Shown here piece by piece: positions 11,470 through 24,428 of a stretch of 64,000 nucleotides of DNA. The notes under the pieces are model-generated. The model was given only the letters and a program-made list of their open reading frames with translations, searched no databases and had not been told where the DNA came from. The position numbers and the translations under genes were made by a program. Position 1 is the stretch's first letter; the number at the start of each line of letters is the position of its first letter. This stretch comes from Hydractinia symbiolongicarpus (Eukaryota; Cnidaria; Hydrozoa; Anthoathecata; Hydractiniidae), in NCBI RefSeq assembly GCF_029227915.1, contig NC_079885.1, forward strand, positions 15,325,001 to 15,389,000, in the 5' to 3' direction.

Positions 11470-11588
11470 GTCTACGACCATACCACGATGAACACACCTG
11501 TTCTCGTCCGATCACGGAAGTTAAGAATCCTCGGGCCGGGATAGTACTTGGATGGGGGACCGCCTGGGAACTCCCGGTGTCGTAGGCT
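11470..11588 (+). rRNA. 5S rRNA copy 21, helix II variant (probable pseudogene)
   Basis: C57A and G61C. Just after the gene ATTGAC reads ACTGAC. The family change sits in front of a copy 8-type spacer, so the unit is mosaic. Confidence 0.9.
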
Positions 11589-12036
11589 ACTGACTTTTTC
11601 ACGTTACATTATTTATCATTACGACTGTGACGTATCTTTTTTACGCAATAGCGCTGAGTAAATCAAGTAAGGGACGTTATTTGAAGTTTCTTTCCCTTCA
11701 AAGCGGCTACGATCTGGCTGCTATAAATGCGCCACGTCGCAAATCAATGGATTACGAGCGTCAGACAAAGAAAATGGCGATGTAGTTAATTTGCTAATTA
11801 ACTTTGTCATATGAAAATTAAGTCTGCAAGTACCCTAGATTGCCTTCGTTGGAACTTTTTACCGGAAATCATAAAGCGCATTATTGTTGTCCAGAATCGA
11901 TAGCGCTTAAAAAGAGCTGTCAAACGCACATAAACACGACCTATTTCGAATGATCCAGTCAAGAAATATGACCTTTAAATTTGAACCATTTTCGATGTAA
12001 TGTGCTAATAAATCGTAGATATCTGCCCGTTTGTTT

Positions 12037-12155
12037 GTCTACGACCATACCACGATGAACACACCTGTTCTCGTCCGATCACGGAAGTTAAGAATCCTCG
12101 GGCCGGGATAGTACTTGGATGGGGGACCGCCTGGGAACTCCCGGTGTCGTAGGCT
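12037..12155 (+). rRNA. 5S rRNA copy 22, helix II variant (probable pseudogene)
   Basis: C57A and G61C. One of three such copies in a row (21-23). Confidence 0.9.
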
Positions 12156-12605
12156 ATTGACTTTTTCACGTTACATTATTTATCATTACGACTGTGACGT
12201 ATCTTTTTTACGAATTAGCCGCTGAGTAAATGAAGAAAGAGACATGATTAGAAGTTGCTTTTATCTTCACAACGGCTACGATCTGGCAGCAATAAATGCG
12301 CCAAGTCGCAAATGAATGGATTACGAGCGTCAGAAAAAGAAAATGGCGATGTAGTAACTTTGCTATATAACTTTGTCATATGAAAATTAAGTCGGAAAGC
12401 ACCCTAGATTTCCTTCGTTGGAACTTTTTACCGGAAATCATAAAGCGCATTATTGTTGTCCAGAATCGATAGCGCTTAAAAAGAGCTGTCAAACGCACAT
12501 AAACACGACCTATTTCGAATGATCCAGTCAAGAAATATGACCTTTAAATTTGAACCATTTTCGATGTAATGTGCTAATAAATCGTAGATATCTGCCCGTT
12601 TGTTT

Positions 12606-12724
12606 GTCTACGACCATACCACGATGAACACACCTGTTCTCGTCCGATCACGGAAGTTAAGAATCCTCGGGCCGGGATAGTACTTGGATGGGGGACCGCC
12701 TGGGAACTCCCGGTGTCGTAGGCT
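12606..12724 (+). rRNA. 5S rRNA copy 23, helix II variant (probable pseudogene)
   Basis: C57A and G61C; unit almost the same as copy 22. Confidence 0.9.
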
Positions 12725-13175
12725 ATTGACTTTTTCACGTTACATTATTTATCATTACGACTGTGACGTATCTTTTTTACGAATTAGCCGCTGAGTAAAT
12801 CAAGAAAGAGACATGATTAGAAGTTGCTTTTATCTTCACAACGGCTACGATCTGGCAGCAATAAATGCGCCAAGTCGCAAATGAATGGATTACGAGCGTC
12901 AGAAAAAGAAAATGGCGATGTAGTAACTTTGCTATATAACTTTGTCATATGAAAATTAAGTCGGAAAGCACCCTAGATTTCCTTCGTTGGAACTTTTTAC
13001 CGGAAATCATAAAGCGCATTATTGTTCTCAAGAATCGATAGCGCTTAAAAAGAGCTGTCAAACGCACATAAACACGACCTATTTCGAATGATCCAGTCAA
13101 GAAATATGACCTTTAAAGTTTAAACCATTTTCGATGTAATGTGCTAATAAATCGTAGATATCTGCCCGTTTGTTT

Positions 13176-13294
13176 GTCTACGACCATACCACGATGAACA
13201 CACCTGTTCTCGTCCGATCACGGAAGTTAAGCATCGTCGGGCCAGGATAGTACTTGGATGGGGGACCGCCTGGGAACTCCCGGTGTCGTAGGCT
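13176..13294 (+). rRNA. 5S rRNA copy 24
   Basis: G69A; block counterpart of copy 20. Confidence 0.97.
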
Positions 13295-13744
13295 ATTGAC
13301 TTTTTCACGTTACATCATTTATCATTACGACTGTGACGTATCTTTTTTACGCAATAGCCGCTGAGTAAATCAAGTAAGGGACGTGATTAGAAGATGCTTT
13401 CCCTTCAAAACGGGTACAATCTTGCTGCAATAAATGCGCCACGTCGCAAATAAATGGATTACGAGCGTCAGACAAAGAAAATGGCGATGTAGTTACTTTG
13501 CTAATTAACTTTGTCATATGAAAATTAAGTCTGAAAGCACCCTAGATTTCCTTCGTTGGAACTTTTTACCGGAAATCTTAAAGCGCATGGTTGTCGTAAA
13601 GAATCGATAGCGCTTGAAATGAGCTTTAAAATGCACATAAACACGACCTATTTCGGATGATCCAGTCAAGAAATATGACCTTTAAAGTTTAAACCATTTT
13701 CGATGTAATGTGCTAATAAATCGTAGATATCTGCCCGTTTGTTT

Positions 13745-13850
13745 GTCTACGACCATACCACGATGAACACACCTGTTCTCGTCCGATCACGGAAGTTAAG
13801 AATCCTCGGGCCGGGATAGTACTTGGATGGGGGACCGCCTGGGAACTCCC
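13745..13850 (+). pseudogene. Truncated 5S copy 25
   Basis: Carries C57A and G61C and then stops after nt 106. A 50-nt deletion removes the last 13 nt of the gene, the T5 terminator and the sequence up to TGTGACGTATC, so the 3' arm of helix I is gone. Transcription could end only at the T6 run at 13,861-13,866. Block counterpart of copy 21. Confidence 0.95.
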
Positions 13851-14261
13851 TGTGACGTATCTTTTTTACGCAATAGCGCTGAGTAAATCAAGTAAGGGAC
13901 GTTATTTGAAGTTTCTTTCCCTTCAAAGCGGCTACGATCTGGCTGCTATAAATGCGCCACGTCGCAAATCAATGGATTACGAGCGTCAGACAAAGAAAAT
14001 GGCGATGTAGTTAATTTGCTAATTAACTTTGTCATATGAAAATTAAGTCTGCAAGTACCCTAGATTGCCTTCGTTGGAACTTTTTACCGGAAATCATAAA
14101 GCGCATTATTGTTGTCCAGAATCGATAGCGCTTAAAAAGAGCTGTCAAACGCACATAAACACGACCTATTTCGAATGATCCAGTCAAGAAATATGACCTT
14201 TAAATTTGAACCATTTTCGATGTAATGTGCTAATAAATCGTAGATATCTGCCCGTTTGTTT

Positions 14262-14380
14262 GTCTACGACCATACCACGATGAACACACCTGTTCTCGTC
14301 CGATCACGGAAGTTAAGAATCCTCGGGCCGGGATAGTACTTGGATGGGGGACCGCCTGGGAACTCCCGGTGTCGTAGGCT
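14262..14380 (+). rRNA. 5S rRNA copy 26, helix II variant (probable pseudogene)
   Basis: C57A and G61C; shares the AAATGAAGAAAG spacer form with copy 22. Confidence 0.9.
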
Positions 14381-14831
14381 ATTGACTTTTTCACGTTACA
14401 TTATTTATCATTACGACTGTGACGTATCTTTTTTACGAATTAGCCGCTGAGTAAATGAAGAAAGAGACATGATTAGAAGTTGCTTTTATCTTCACAACGG
14501 CTACGATCTGGCAGCAATAAATGCGCCAAGTCGCAAATGAATGGATTACGAGCGTCAGAAAAAGAAAATGGCGATGTAGTAACTTTGCTATATAACTTTG
14601 TCATATGAAAATTAAGTCGGAAAGCACCCTAGATTTCCTTCGTTGGAACTTTTTACCGGAAATCATAAAGCGCATTATTGTTCTCAAGAATCGATAGCGC
14701 TTAAAAAGAGCTGTCAAACGCACATAAACACGACCTATTTCGAATGATCCAGTCAAGAAATATGACCTTTAAAGTTTAAACCATTTTCGATGTAATGTGC
14801 TAATAAATCGTAGATATCTGCCCGTTTGTTT

Positions 14832-14950
14832 GTCTACGACCATACCACGATGAACACACCTGTTCTCGTCCGATCACGGAAGTTAAGCATCGTCGGGCCA
14901 GGATAGTACTTGGATGGGGGACCGCCTGGGAACTCCCGGTGTCGTAGGCT
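14832..14950 (+). rRNA. 5S rRNA copy 27
   Basis: G69A; third in the series 20, 24, 27. Confidence 0.97.
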
Positions 14951-15400
14951 ATTGACTTTTTCACGTTACATCATTTATCATTACGACTGTGACGTATCTT
15001 TTTTACGCAATAGCCGCTGAGTAAATCAAGTAAAGGACGTGATTAGAAGATGCTTTCCCTTCAAAACGGGTACAATCTTGCTGCAATAAATGCGCCACGT
15101 CGCAAATAAATGGATTACGAGCGTCAGACAAAGAAAATGGCGATGTAGTTACTTTGCTAATTAACTTTGTCATATGAAAATTAAGTCTGAAAGCACCCTA
15201 GATTTCCTTCGTTGAAACTTTTTACCGGAAATCTTAAAGCGCATGGTTGTCGTAATTAATGGATAGCGCTTGAAATGAGCTTTCAAATGCACATAAACAC
15301 GACCTATTTCGGATGATCCAGTCAAGAAATATGACCTTTAAAGTTTAAACCATTTTCGATGTAATGTGCTAATAAATCGTAGATATCTGCCCGTTTGTTT

Positions 15401-15519
15401 GTTTACGACCATACCACGATGAACACACCTGTTCTCGTCCGATCACGGAAGTTAAGCATCGTCGGGCCGGGATAGTACTTGGATGGGGGACCGCCTGGGA
15501 ACTCCCGGTGTCGTAGGCT
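15401..15519 (+). rRNA. 5S rRNA copy 28
   Basis: C3T, leaving a G-U pair with G116. First copy of the C3T family from the left. Confidence 0.97.
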
Positions 15520-15969
15520 ATTGACTTTTTCACGTTACATTATTTATCATTACGACTGTGACGTATCTTTTTTACGAAATAGCCGCTGAGTAAATCAAGA
15601 AAGAGACATGATTAGAAGTTGCTTTCCCTTCAAAACGGCTACGATCTGGCAGCAATAAATGCGCCAAGTCGCAAATGAATGGATTACGAGCGTCAGACAA
15701 AGAAAATGGCGATGTAGTTAATTTGCTAATTAACTTTGTCATATGAAAATTAAGTCTGAAAGCACCCTAGATTTCCTTCGTTGGAACTTTTTACCGGAAA
15801 TCTTAAAGCGCATGGTTGTCGTAATTAATGGATAGCGCTTGAAATGAGCTTTCAAATGCACATAAACACGACCTATTTCGGATGATCCAGTCAAGAAATA
15901 TGACCTTTAAAGTTTAAACCATTTTCGATGTAATGTGCTAATAAATCGTAGATATCTGCCCGCTTGTTT

Positions 15970-16088
15970 GTTTACGACCATACCACGATGAACACACCTG
16001 TTCTCGTCCGATCACGGAAGTTAAGCATCGTCGGGCCGGGATAGTACTTGGATGGGGGACCGCCTGGGAACTCCTGGTGTCGTAGGCT
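15970..16088 (+). rRNA. 5S rRNA copy 29
   Basis: C3T and C106T (G69-U106 wobble in helix V). Downstream ATTAAC instead of ATTGAC, as after copy 46. Confidence 0.95.
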
Positions 16089-16538
16089 ATTAACTTTTTC
16101 ACGTTACATTATTTATCATTACGACTGTGACGTATCTTTTTTACGAAATAGCCACTGAGTAAATCAAGAAAGAGACATGATTAGAAGTTGCTTTCCCTTC
16201 AAAACGGCTACGATCTGGCAGCAATAAATGCGCCAAGTCGCAAATGAATGGATTACGAGCGTCAGAAAAAGAAAATGGCGATGTAGTAACTTTGCTAATT
16301 AACTTTGTCATATGAAAATTAAGTCGGAAAGCACCCTAGATTTCCTTCGTTGGAACTTTTTACCGGAAATCATAAAGCGCATTATTGTTGTCAAGAATCG
16401 ATAGCGCTTAAAAAGAGCTGTCAAACGCACATAAACACGACCTATTTCGAATGATCCAGTCAAGAAATATGACCTTTAAAGTTTGAACCATTTTCGATGT
16501 AATGTGCTAATAAATCGTAGATATCTGCCCGTTTGTTT

Positions 16539-16657
16539 GTCTACGACCATACCACGATGAACACACCTGTTCTCGTCCGATCACGGAAGTTAAGCATCGT
16601 CGGGCCGGGATAGTACTTGGATGGGGGACCGCCTGGGAACTCCCGGTGTCGTAGGCT
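16539..16657 (+). rRNA. 5S rRNA copy 30
   Basis: Commonest gene sequence. Confidence 0.97.
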
Positions 16658-17107
16658 ATTGACTTTTTCACGTTACATTATTTATCATTACGACTGTGAC
16701 GTATCTTTTTTACGAAATAACCGCTGAGTAAATCAAGAAAGAGACATGATTAGAAGTTGCTTTCCCTTCAAAACGGCTACGATCTGGCAGCAATAAATGC
16801 GCCAAGTCGCAAATGAATGGATTACAAGCGTCAGACAAAGAAAATGGCGATGTAGTTACTTTGCTAATTAACTTTGTCATATGAAAATTAAGTCGGAAAG
16901 CACCCTAGATTTCCTTCGTTGGAACTTTTTACCGGAAATCTTAAAGCGCATGGTTGTCGTAATTAATGGATAGCGCTTGAAATGAGCTTTCAAATGCACA
17001 TAAACACGACCTATTTCGGATGATCCAGTCAAGAAATATGACCTTTAAAGTTTAAACCATTTTCGATGTAATGTGCTAATAAATCGTAGATATCTGCCCG
17101 TTTGTTT

Positions 17108-17226
17108 GTTTACGACCATACCACGATGAACACACCTGTTCTCGTCCGATCACGGAAGTTAAGCATCGTCGGGCCGGGATAGTACTTGGATGGGGCACCG
17201 CCTGGGAATTCCCGGTGTCGTAGGCT
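17108..17226 (+). rRNA. 5S rRNA copy 31
   Basis: C3T, G89C, C102T. G89C turns the helix IV loop GGGA into GGCA, which is not GNRA. Same set in copies 38, 49 and 61. First unit of the 7-unit block. Confidence 0.94.
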
Positions 17227-17676
17227 ATTGACTTTTTCACGTTACATTATTTATCATTACGACTGTGACGTATCTTTTTTACGAAATAGCCGCTGAGTAA
17301 ATCAAGAAAGAGACATGATTAGAAGTTGCTTTCCCTTCAAAACGGCTACGATCTGGCAGCAATAAATGCGCCAAGTCGCAAATGAATAGATTACGAGCGT
17401 CAGAAAAAGAAAATGGCGATGTAGTAACTTTGCTAATTAACTTTGTCATATGAAAATTAAGTCGGAAAGCACCCTAGATTTCCTTCGTTGGAACTTTTTA
17501 CCGGAAATCATAAAGCGCATTATTGTTGTCAAGAATCGATAGCGCTTAAAAAGAGCTGTCAAACGCACATAAACACGACCTATTTGGAATGATCCAGTCA
17601 AGAAATATGACCTTTAGAGTTTGAACCATTTTCGATGTAATGTGCTAATAAATCGTAGATATCTGCCCGTTTGTTT

Positions 17677-17795
17677 GTCTACGACCATACCACGATGAAC
17701 ACACCTGTTCTCGTCCGATCACGGAAGTTAAGCATCGTCGGGCCGGGATAGTACTTGGATGGGGGACCGCCTGGGAACTCCCGGTGTCGTAGGCT
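17677..17795 (+). rRNA. 5S rRNA copy 32
   Basis: Commonest gene sequence; upstream tract has TTGGAATGATCC and CTTTAGAG forms. A 19-nt deletion sits in the spacer at about 17,968. Confidence 0.97.
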
Positions 17796-18226
17796 ATTGA
17801 CTTTTTCACGTTACATTATTTATCATTACGACTGTGACGTATCTTTTTTACGAAATAGCCGCTGAGTAAATCAAGAAAGAGACATGATTAGAAGTTGCTT
17901 TCCCTTCAAAACGGCTACGATCTGGCAGCAATAAATGCGCCAAGTCGCAAATGAATGGATTACAAGCGATGTAGTTACTTTGCTAATTAACTTTGTCATA
18001 TGAAAATTAAGTCTGAAAGCACCCTAGATTTCCTTCGTTGGAACTTTTTACCGGAAATCTTAAAGCGCATGGTTGTCGTAATTAATGGATAGCGCTTAAA
18101 ATGAGCTTTCAAATGCACATAAACACGACCTATTTCGGATGATCCAGTCAAGAAATATGACCTTTAAAGTTTAAACCATTTTCGATGTAATGTGCTAATA
18201 AATCGTAGATATCTGCCCGTTTGTTT

Positions 18227-18345
18227 GTCTACGACCATACCACGATGAACACACCTGTTCTCGTCCGATCACGGAAGTTAAGCATCGTCGGGCCGGGATA
18301 GTACTTGGATGGGGGACCGCCTGGGAACTCCCGGTGTCGTAGGCT
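18227..18345 (+). rRNA. 5S rRNA copy 33
   Basis: Commonest gene sequence; same 19-nt spacer deletion at about 18,518, and a T8 backup run. Confidence 0.97.
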
Positions 18346-18776
18346 ATTGACTTTTTCACGTTACATTATTTATCATTACGACTGTGACGTATTTTTTTTA
18401 CGAAATAGCCGCTGAGTAAATCAAGAAAGAGACATGATTAGAAGTTGCTTTCCCTTCAAAACGGCTACGATCTGGCAGCAATAAATGCGCCAAGTCGCAA
18501 ATGAATGGATTACAAGCGATGTAGTTACTTTGCTAATTAACTTTGTCATATGAAAATTAAGTCTGAAAGCACCCTAGATTTCCTTCGTTGGAACTTTTTA
18601 CCGGAAATCTTAAAGCGCATGGTTGTCGTAATTAATGGATAGCGCTTAAAATGAGCTTTCAAATGCACATAAACACGACCTATTTCGGATGATCCAGTCA
18701 AGAAATATGACCTTTAAAGTTTAAACCATTTTCGATGTAATGTGCTAATAAATCGTAGATATCTGCCCGTTTGTTT

Positions 18777-18895
18777 GTCTACGACCATACCACGATGAAC
18801 ACACCTGTTCTCGTCCGATCACGGAAGTTAAGCATCGTCGGGCTAGGATAGTACTTGGATGGGGGATTGCCTGGGAACTCCCGGTGTCGTAGGCT
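18777..18895 (+). rRNA. 5S rRNA copy 34
   Basis: C68T, G69A, C91T, C92T, as in copies 16, 17 and 41. Confidence 0.94.
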
Positions 18896-19345
18896 ATTGA
18901 CTTTTTTACGTTACATTATTTATCATTACGACTGTGACGTATCTTTTTTACGCAATAGCCCCTGAGTAAATCAAGTAAGGGACGTGATTAGAAGATGCTT
19001 TCCCTTCAAAACGGCTACAATCTTGCTGCAATAAATGCGCCACGTCGCAAATAAATGGATTACGAGCGTCAGACAAAGAAAATGGCGATGTAGTTACTTT
19101 GCTAATTAACTTTGTCATATGAAAATTAAATCTGAAAGCACCCCAGATTTCCTTCGTTGGAACTTTTTACCGGAAATCTTAAAGCGCATGGTTGTCGTAA
19201 AGAATCGATAGCGCTTGAAATGAGCTTTCAAATGCACATAAACACGACCTATTTCGGATGATCCAGTCAATAAATATGACCTTTAAAGTTTAAACAATTT
19301 TCGATGTAATGTGCTAATAAACCGTAGATATCTGCCCGTTTGTTT

Positions 19346-19464
19346 GTCTACGACCATACCACGATGAACACACCTGTTCTCGTCCGATCACGGAAGTTAA
19401 GCATCGTCGGGCCGGGATAGTACTTGGATGGGGGACCGCCTGGGAACTCCCGGTGTCGTAGGCT
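19346..19464 (+). rRNA. 5S rRNA copy 35
   Basis: Commonest gene sequence; copy 8-type spacer. Confidence 0.97.
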
Positions 19465-19913
19465 ATTGACTTTTTCACGTTACATTATTTATCATTACGA
19501 CTGTGACGTATCTTTTTTACGCAATAGCGCTGAGTAAATCAAGTAAGGGACGTTATTTGAAGTTTCTTTCCCTTCAAAGCGGCTACGATCTGGCTGCAAT
19601 AAATGCGCCACGTCGCAAATCAATGGATTACGAGCGTCAGACAAAGAAAATGGCGATGTAGTTAATTTGCTAATTAACTTTGTCATATGAAAATTAAGTC
19701 TGCAAGTACCCTAGATTGCCTTCGTTGGAACTTTTTACCGGAAATCATAAAGCGCATTATTGTTGTCCAGAATCGATAGCGCTTAAAAAGAGCTGTCAAA
19801 CGCACATAAACACGACCTATTTCGAATGATCCAGTCAAGAAATATGACCTTTAAAATTTGAACCATTTTCGATGTAATGTGCTAATAAATCGTAGATATC
19901 TGCCCGTTTGTTT

Positions 19914-20032
19914 GTCTACGACCATACCACGATGAACACACCTGTTCTCGTCCGATCACGGAAGTTAAGAATCCTCGGGCCGGGATAGTACTTGGATGGG
20001 GGACCGCCTGGGAACTCCCGGTGTCGTAGGCT
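19914..20032 (+). rRNA. 5S rRNA copy 36, helix II variant (probable pseudogene)
   Basis: C57A and G61C. Confidence 0.9.
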
Positions 20033-20483
20033 ATTGACTTTTTCACGTTACATTATTTATCATTACGACTGTGACGTATCTTTTTTACGAATTAGCCGCT
20101 GAGTAAATCAAGAAAGAGACATGATTAGAAGTTGCTTTTATCTTCAAAACGGCTACGATCTGGCAGCAATAAATGCGCCAAGTCGCAAATGAATGGATTA
20201 CGAGCGTCAGAAAAAGAAAATGGCGATGTAGTAACTTTGCTATATAACTTTGTCATATGAAAATTAAGTCGGAAAGCACCCTAGATTTCCTTCGTTGGAA
20301 CTTTTTACCGGAAATCATAAAGCGCATTATTGTTCTCAAGAATCGATAGCACTTAAAAAGAGCTGTCAAACGCACATAAACACGACCTATTTCGAATGAT
20401 CCAGTCAAGAAATATGACCTTTAAAGTTTAAACCATTTTCGATGTAATGTGCTAATAAATCGTAGATATCTGCCCGTTTGTTT

Positions 20484-20602
20484 GTCTACGACCATACCAC
20501 GATGAACACACCTGTTCTCGTCCGATCACGGAAGTTAAGCATCGTCGGGCCAGGATAGTACTTGGATGGGGGACCGCCTGGGAACTCCCGGTGTCGTAGG
20601 CT
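20484..20602 (+). rRNA. 5S rRNA copy 37
   Basis: G69A; last unit of the first 7-unit block. Confidence 0.97.
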
Positions 20603-21052
20603 ATTGACTTTTTCACGTTACATCATTTATCATTACGACTGTGACGTATCTTTTTTACGCAATAGCCGCTGAGTAAATCAAGTAAGGGACGTGATTAGAA
20701 GATGCTTTCCCTTCAAAACGGGTACAATCTTGCTGCAATAAATGCGCCACGTCGCAAATAAATGGATTACGAGCGTCAGACAAAGAAAATGGCGATGTAG
20801 TTACTTTGCTAATTAACTTTGTCATATGAAAATTAAGTCTGAAAGCACCCTAGATTTCCTTCGTTGAAACTTTTTACCGGAAATCTTAAAGCGCATGGTT
20901 GTCGTAATTAATGGATAGCGCTTGAAATGAGCTTTCAAATGCACATAAACACGACCTATTTCGGATGATCCAGTCAAGAAATATGACCTTTAAAGTTTAA
21001 ACCATTTTCGATGTAATGTGCTAATAAATCGTAGATATCTGCCCGTTTGTTT

Positions 21053-21171
21053 GTTTACGACCATACCACGATGAACACACCTGTTCTCGTCCGATCACGG
21101 AAGTTAAGCATCGTCGGGCCGGGATAGTACTTGGATGGGGCACCGCCTGGGAATTCCCGGTGTCGTAGGCT
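21053..21171 (+). rRNA. 5S rRNA copy 38
   Basis: C3T, G89C, C102T; counterpart of copy 31 at +3,945. Confidence 0.94.
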
Positions 21172-21621
21172 ATTGACTTTTTCACGTTACATTATTTATC
21201 ATTACGACTGTGACGTATCTTTTTTACGAAATAGCCGCTGAGTAAATCAAGAAAGAGACATGATTAGAAGTTGCTTTCCCTTCAAAACGGCTACGATCTG
21301 GCAGCAATAAATGCGCCAAGTCGCAAATGAATAGATTACGAGCGTCAGAAAAAGAAAATGGCGATGTAGTAACTTTGCTAATTAACTTTGTCATATGAAA
21401 ATTAAGTCGGAAAGCACCCTAGATTTCCTTCGTTGGAACTTTTTACCGGAAATCATAAAGCGCATTATTGTTGTCACGAATCGATAGCGCTTAAAAAGAG
21501 CTGTCAAACGCACATAAACACGACCTATTTGGAATGATCCAGTCAAGAAATATGACCTTTAGAGTTTGAACCATTTTCGATGTAATGTGCTAATAAATCG
21601 TAGATATCTGCCCGTTTGTTT

Positions 21622-21740
21622 GTCTACGACCATACCACGATGAACACACCTGTTCTCGTCCGATCACGGAAGTTAAGCATCGTCGGGCCGGGATAGTACT
21701 TGGATGGGGGACCGCCTGGGAACTCCCGGTGTCGTAGGCT
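21622..21740 (+). rRNA. 5S rRNA copy 39
   Basis: Commonest gene sequence; 19-nt spacer deletion at about 21,913. Confidence 0.97.
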
Positions 21741-22171
21741 ATTGACTTTTTCACGTTACATTATTTATCATTACGACTGTGACGTATCTTTTTTACGAAA
21801 TAGCCGCTGAGTAAATCAAGAAAGAGACATGATTAGAAGTTGCTTTCCCTTCAAAACGGCTACGATCTGGCAGCAATAAATGCGCCAAGTCGCAAATGAA
21901 TGGATTACAAGCGATGTAGTTACTTTGCTAATTAACTTTGTCATATGAAAATTAAGTCTGAAAGCACCCTAGATTTCCTTCGTTGGAACTTTTTACCGGA
22001 AATCTTAAAGCGCATGGTTGTCGTAATTAATGGATAGCGCTTAAAATGAGCTTTCAAATGCACATAAACACGACCTATTTCGGATGATCCAGTCAAGAAA
22101 TATGACCTTTAAAGTTTAAACCATTTTCGATGTAATGTGCTAATAAATCGTAGATATCTGCCCGTTTGTTT

Positions 22172-22290
22172 GTCTACGACCATACCACGATGAACACACC
22201 TGTTCTCGTCCGATCACGGAAGTTAAGCATCGTCGGGCCGGGATAGTACTTGGATGGGGGACCGCCTGGGAACTCCCGGTGTCGTAGGCT
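22172..22290 (+). rRNA. 5S rRNA copy 40
   Basis: Commonest gene sequence; 19-nt spacer deletion at about 22,463. Confidence 0.97.
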
Positions 22291-22721
22291 ATTGACTTTT
22301 TCACGTTACATTATTTATCATTACGACTGTGACGTATCTTTTTTACGAAATAGCCGCTGAGTAAATCAAGAAAGAGACATGATTAGAAGTTGCTTTCCCT
22401 TCAAAACGGCTACGATCTGGCAGCAATAAATGCGCCAAGTCGCAAATGAATGGATTACAAGCGATGTAGTTACTTTGCTAATTAACTTTGTCATATGAAA
22501 ATTAAGTCTGAAAGCACCCTAGATTTCCTTCGTTGGAACTTTTTACCGGAAATCTTAAAGCGCATGGTTGTCGTAATTAATGGATAGCGCTTAAAATGAG
22601 CTTTCAAATGCACATAAACACGACCTATTTCGGATGATCCAGTCAAGAAATATGACCTTTAAAGTTTAAACCATTTTCGATGTAATGTGCTAATAAATCG
22701 TAGATATCTGCCCGTTTGTTT

Positions 22722-22840
22722 GTCTACGACCATACCACGATGAACACACCTGTTCTCGTCCGATCACGGAAGTTAAGCATCGTCGGGCTAGGATAGTACT
22801 TGGATGGGGGATTGCCTGGGAACTCCCGGTGTCGTAGGCT
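22722..22840 (+). rRNA. 5S rRNA copy 41
   Basis: C68T, G69A, C91T, C92T. Confidence 0.94.
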
Positions 22841-23290
22841 ATTGACTTTTTTACGTTACATTATTTATCATTACGACTGTGACGTATCTTTTTTACGCAA
22901 TAGCCCCTGAGTAAATCAAGTAAGGGACGTGATTAGAAGATGCTTTCCCTTCAAAACGGCTACAATCTTGCTGCAATAAATGCGCCACGTCGCAAATAAA
23001 TGGATTACGAGCGTCAGACAAAGAAAATGGCGATGTAGTTACTTTGCTAATTAACTTTGTCATATGAAAATTAAATCTGAAAGCACCCCAGATTTCCTTC
23101 GTTGGAACTTTTTACCGGAAATCTTAAAGCGCATGGTTGTCGTAAAGAATCGATAGCGCTTGAAATGAGCTTTCAAATGCACATAAACACGACCTATTTC
23201 GGATGATCCAGTCAATAAATATGACCTTTAAAGTTTAAACAATTTTCGATGTAATGTGCTAATAAACCGTAGATATCTGCCCGTTTGTTT

Positions 23291-23409
23291 GTCTACGACC
23301 ATACCACGATGAACACACCTGTTCTCGTCCGATCACGGAAGTTAAGCATCGTCGGGCCGGGATAGTACTTGGATGGGGGACTGCCTGGGAACTCCCGGTG
23401 TCGTAGGCT
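23291..23409 (+). rRNA. 5S rRNA copy 42
   Basis: C92T alone, one of the few differences from its block counterpart copy 35; G85-U92 wobble. Confidence 0.95.
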
Positions 23410-23858
23410 ATTGACTTTTTCACGTTACATTATTTATCATTACGACTGTGACGTATCTTTTTTACGCAATAGCGCTGAGTAAATCAAGTAAGGGACGTTA
23501 TTTGAAGTTTCTTTCCCTTCAAAGCGGCTACGATCTGGCTGCAATAAATGCGCCACGTCGCAAATCAATGGATTACGAGCGTCAGACAAAGAAAATGGCG
23601 ATGTAGTTAATTTGCTAATTAACTTTGTCATATGAAAATTAAGTCTGCAAGTACCCTAGATTGCCTTCGTTGGAACTTTTTACCGGAAATCATAAAGCGC
23701 ATTATTGTTGTCCAGAATCGATAGCGCTTAAAAAGAGCTGTCAAACGCACATAAACACGACCTATTTCGAATGATCCAGTCAAGAAATATGACCTTTAAA
23801 GTTTGAACCATTTTCGATGTAATGTGCTAATAAATCGTAGATATCTGCCCGTTTGTTT

Positions 23859-23977
23859 GTCTACGACCATACCACGATGAACACACCTGTTCTCGTCCGA
23901 TCACGGAAGTTAAGAATCCTCGGGCCGGGATAGTACTTGGATGGGGGACCGCCTGGGAACTCCCGGTGTCGTAGGCT
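23859..23977 (+). rRNA. 5S rRNA copy 43, helix II variant (probable pseudogene)
   Basis: C57A and G61C; counterpart of copy 36. Confidence 0.9.
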
Positions 23978-24428
23978 ATTGACTTTTTCACGTTACATTA
24001 TTTATCATTACGACTGTGACGTATCTTTTTTACGAATTAGCCGCTGAGTAAATCAAGAAAGAGACATGATTAGAAGTTGCTTTTATCTTCAAAACGGCTA
24101 CGATCTGGCAGCAATAAATGCGCCAAGTCGCAAATGAATGGATTACGAGCGTCAGAAAAAGAAAATGGCGATGTAGTAACTTTGCTATATAACTTTGTCA
24201 TATGAAAATTAAGTCGGAAAGCACCCTAGATTTCCTTCGTTGGAACTTTTTACCGGAAATCATAAAGCGCATTATTGTTCTCAAGAATCGATAGCACTTA
24301 AAAAGAGCTGTCAAACGCACATAAACACGACCTATTTCGAATGATCCAGTCAAGAAATATGACCTTTAAAGTTTAAACCATTTTCGATGTAATGTGCTAA
24401 TAAATCGTAGATATCTGCCCGTTTGTTT

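Larger units (their letters stand above)
10901..14831 (+). repeat. Block duplication, 4 units then 3
   Basis: Copies 20-23 (2,275 bp) are followed by copies 24-26 (1,656 bp) with matching order: G69A with GGGTAC spacer, helix II variant with copy 8-type spacer, helix II variant. The second block lost one unit and carries the 50-nt deletion. Confidence 0.75.
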
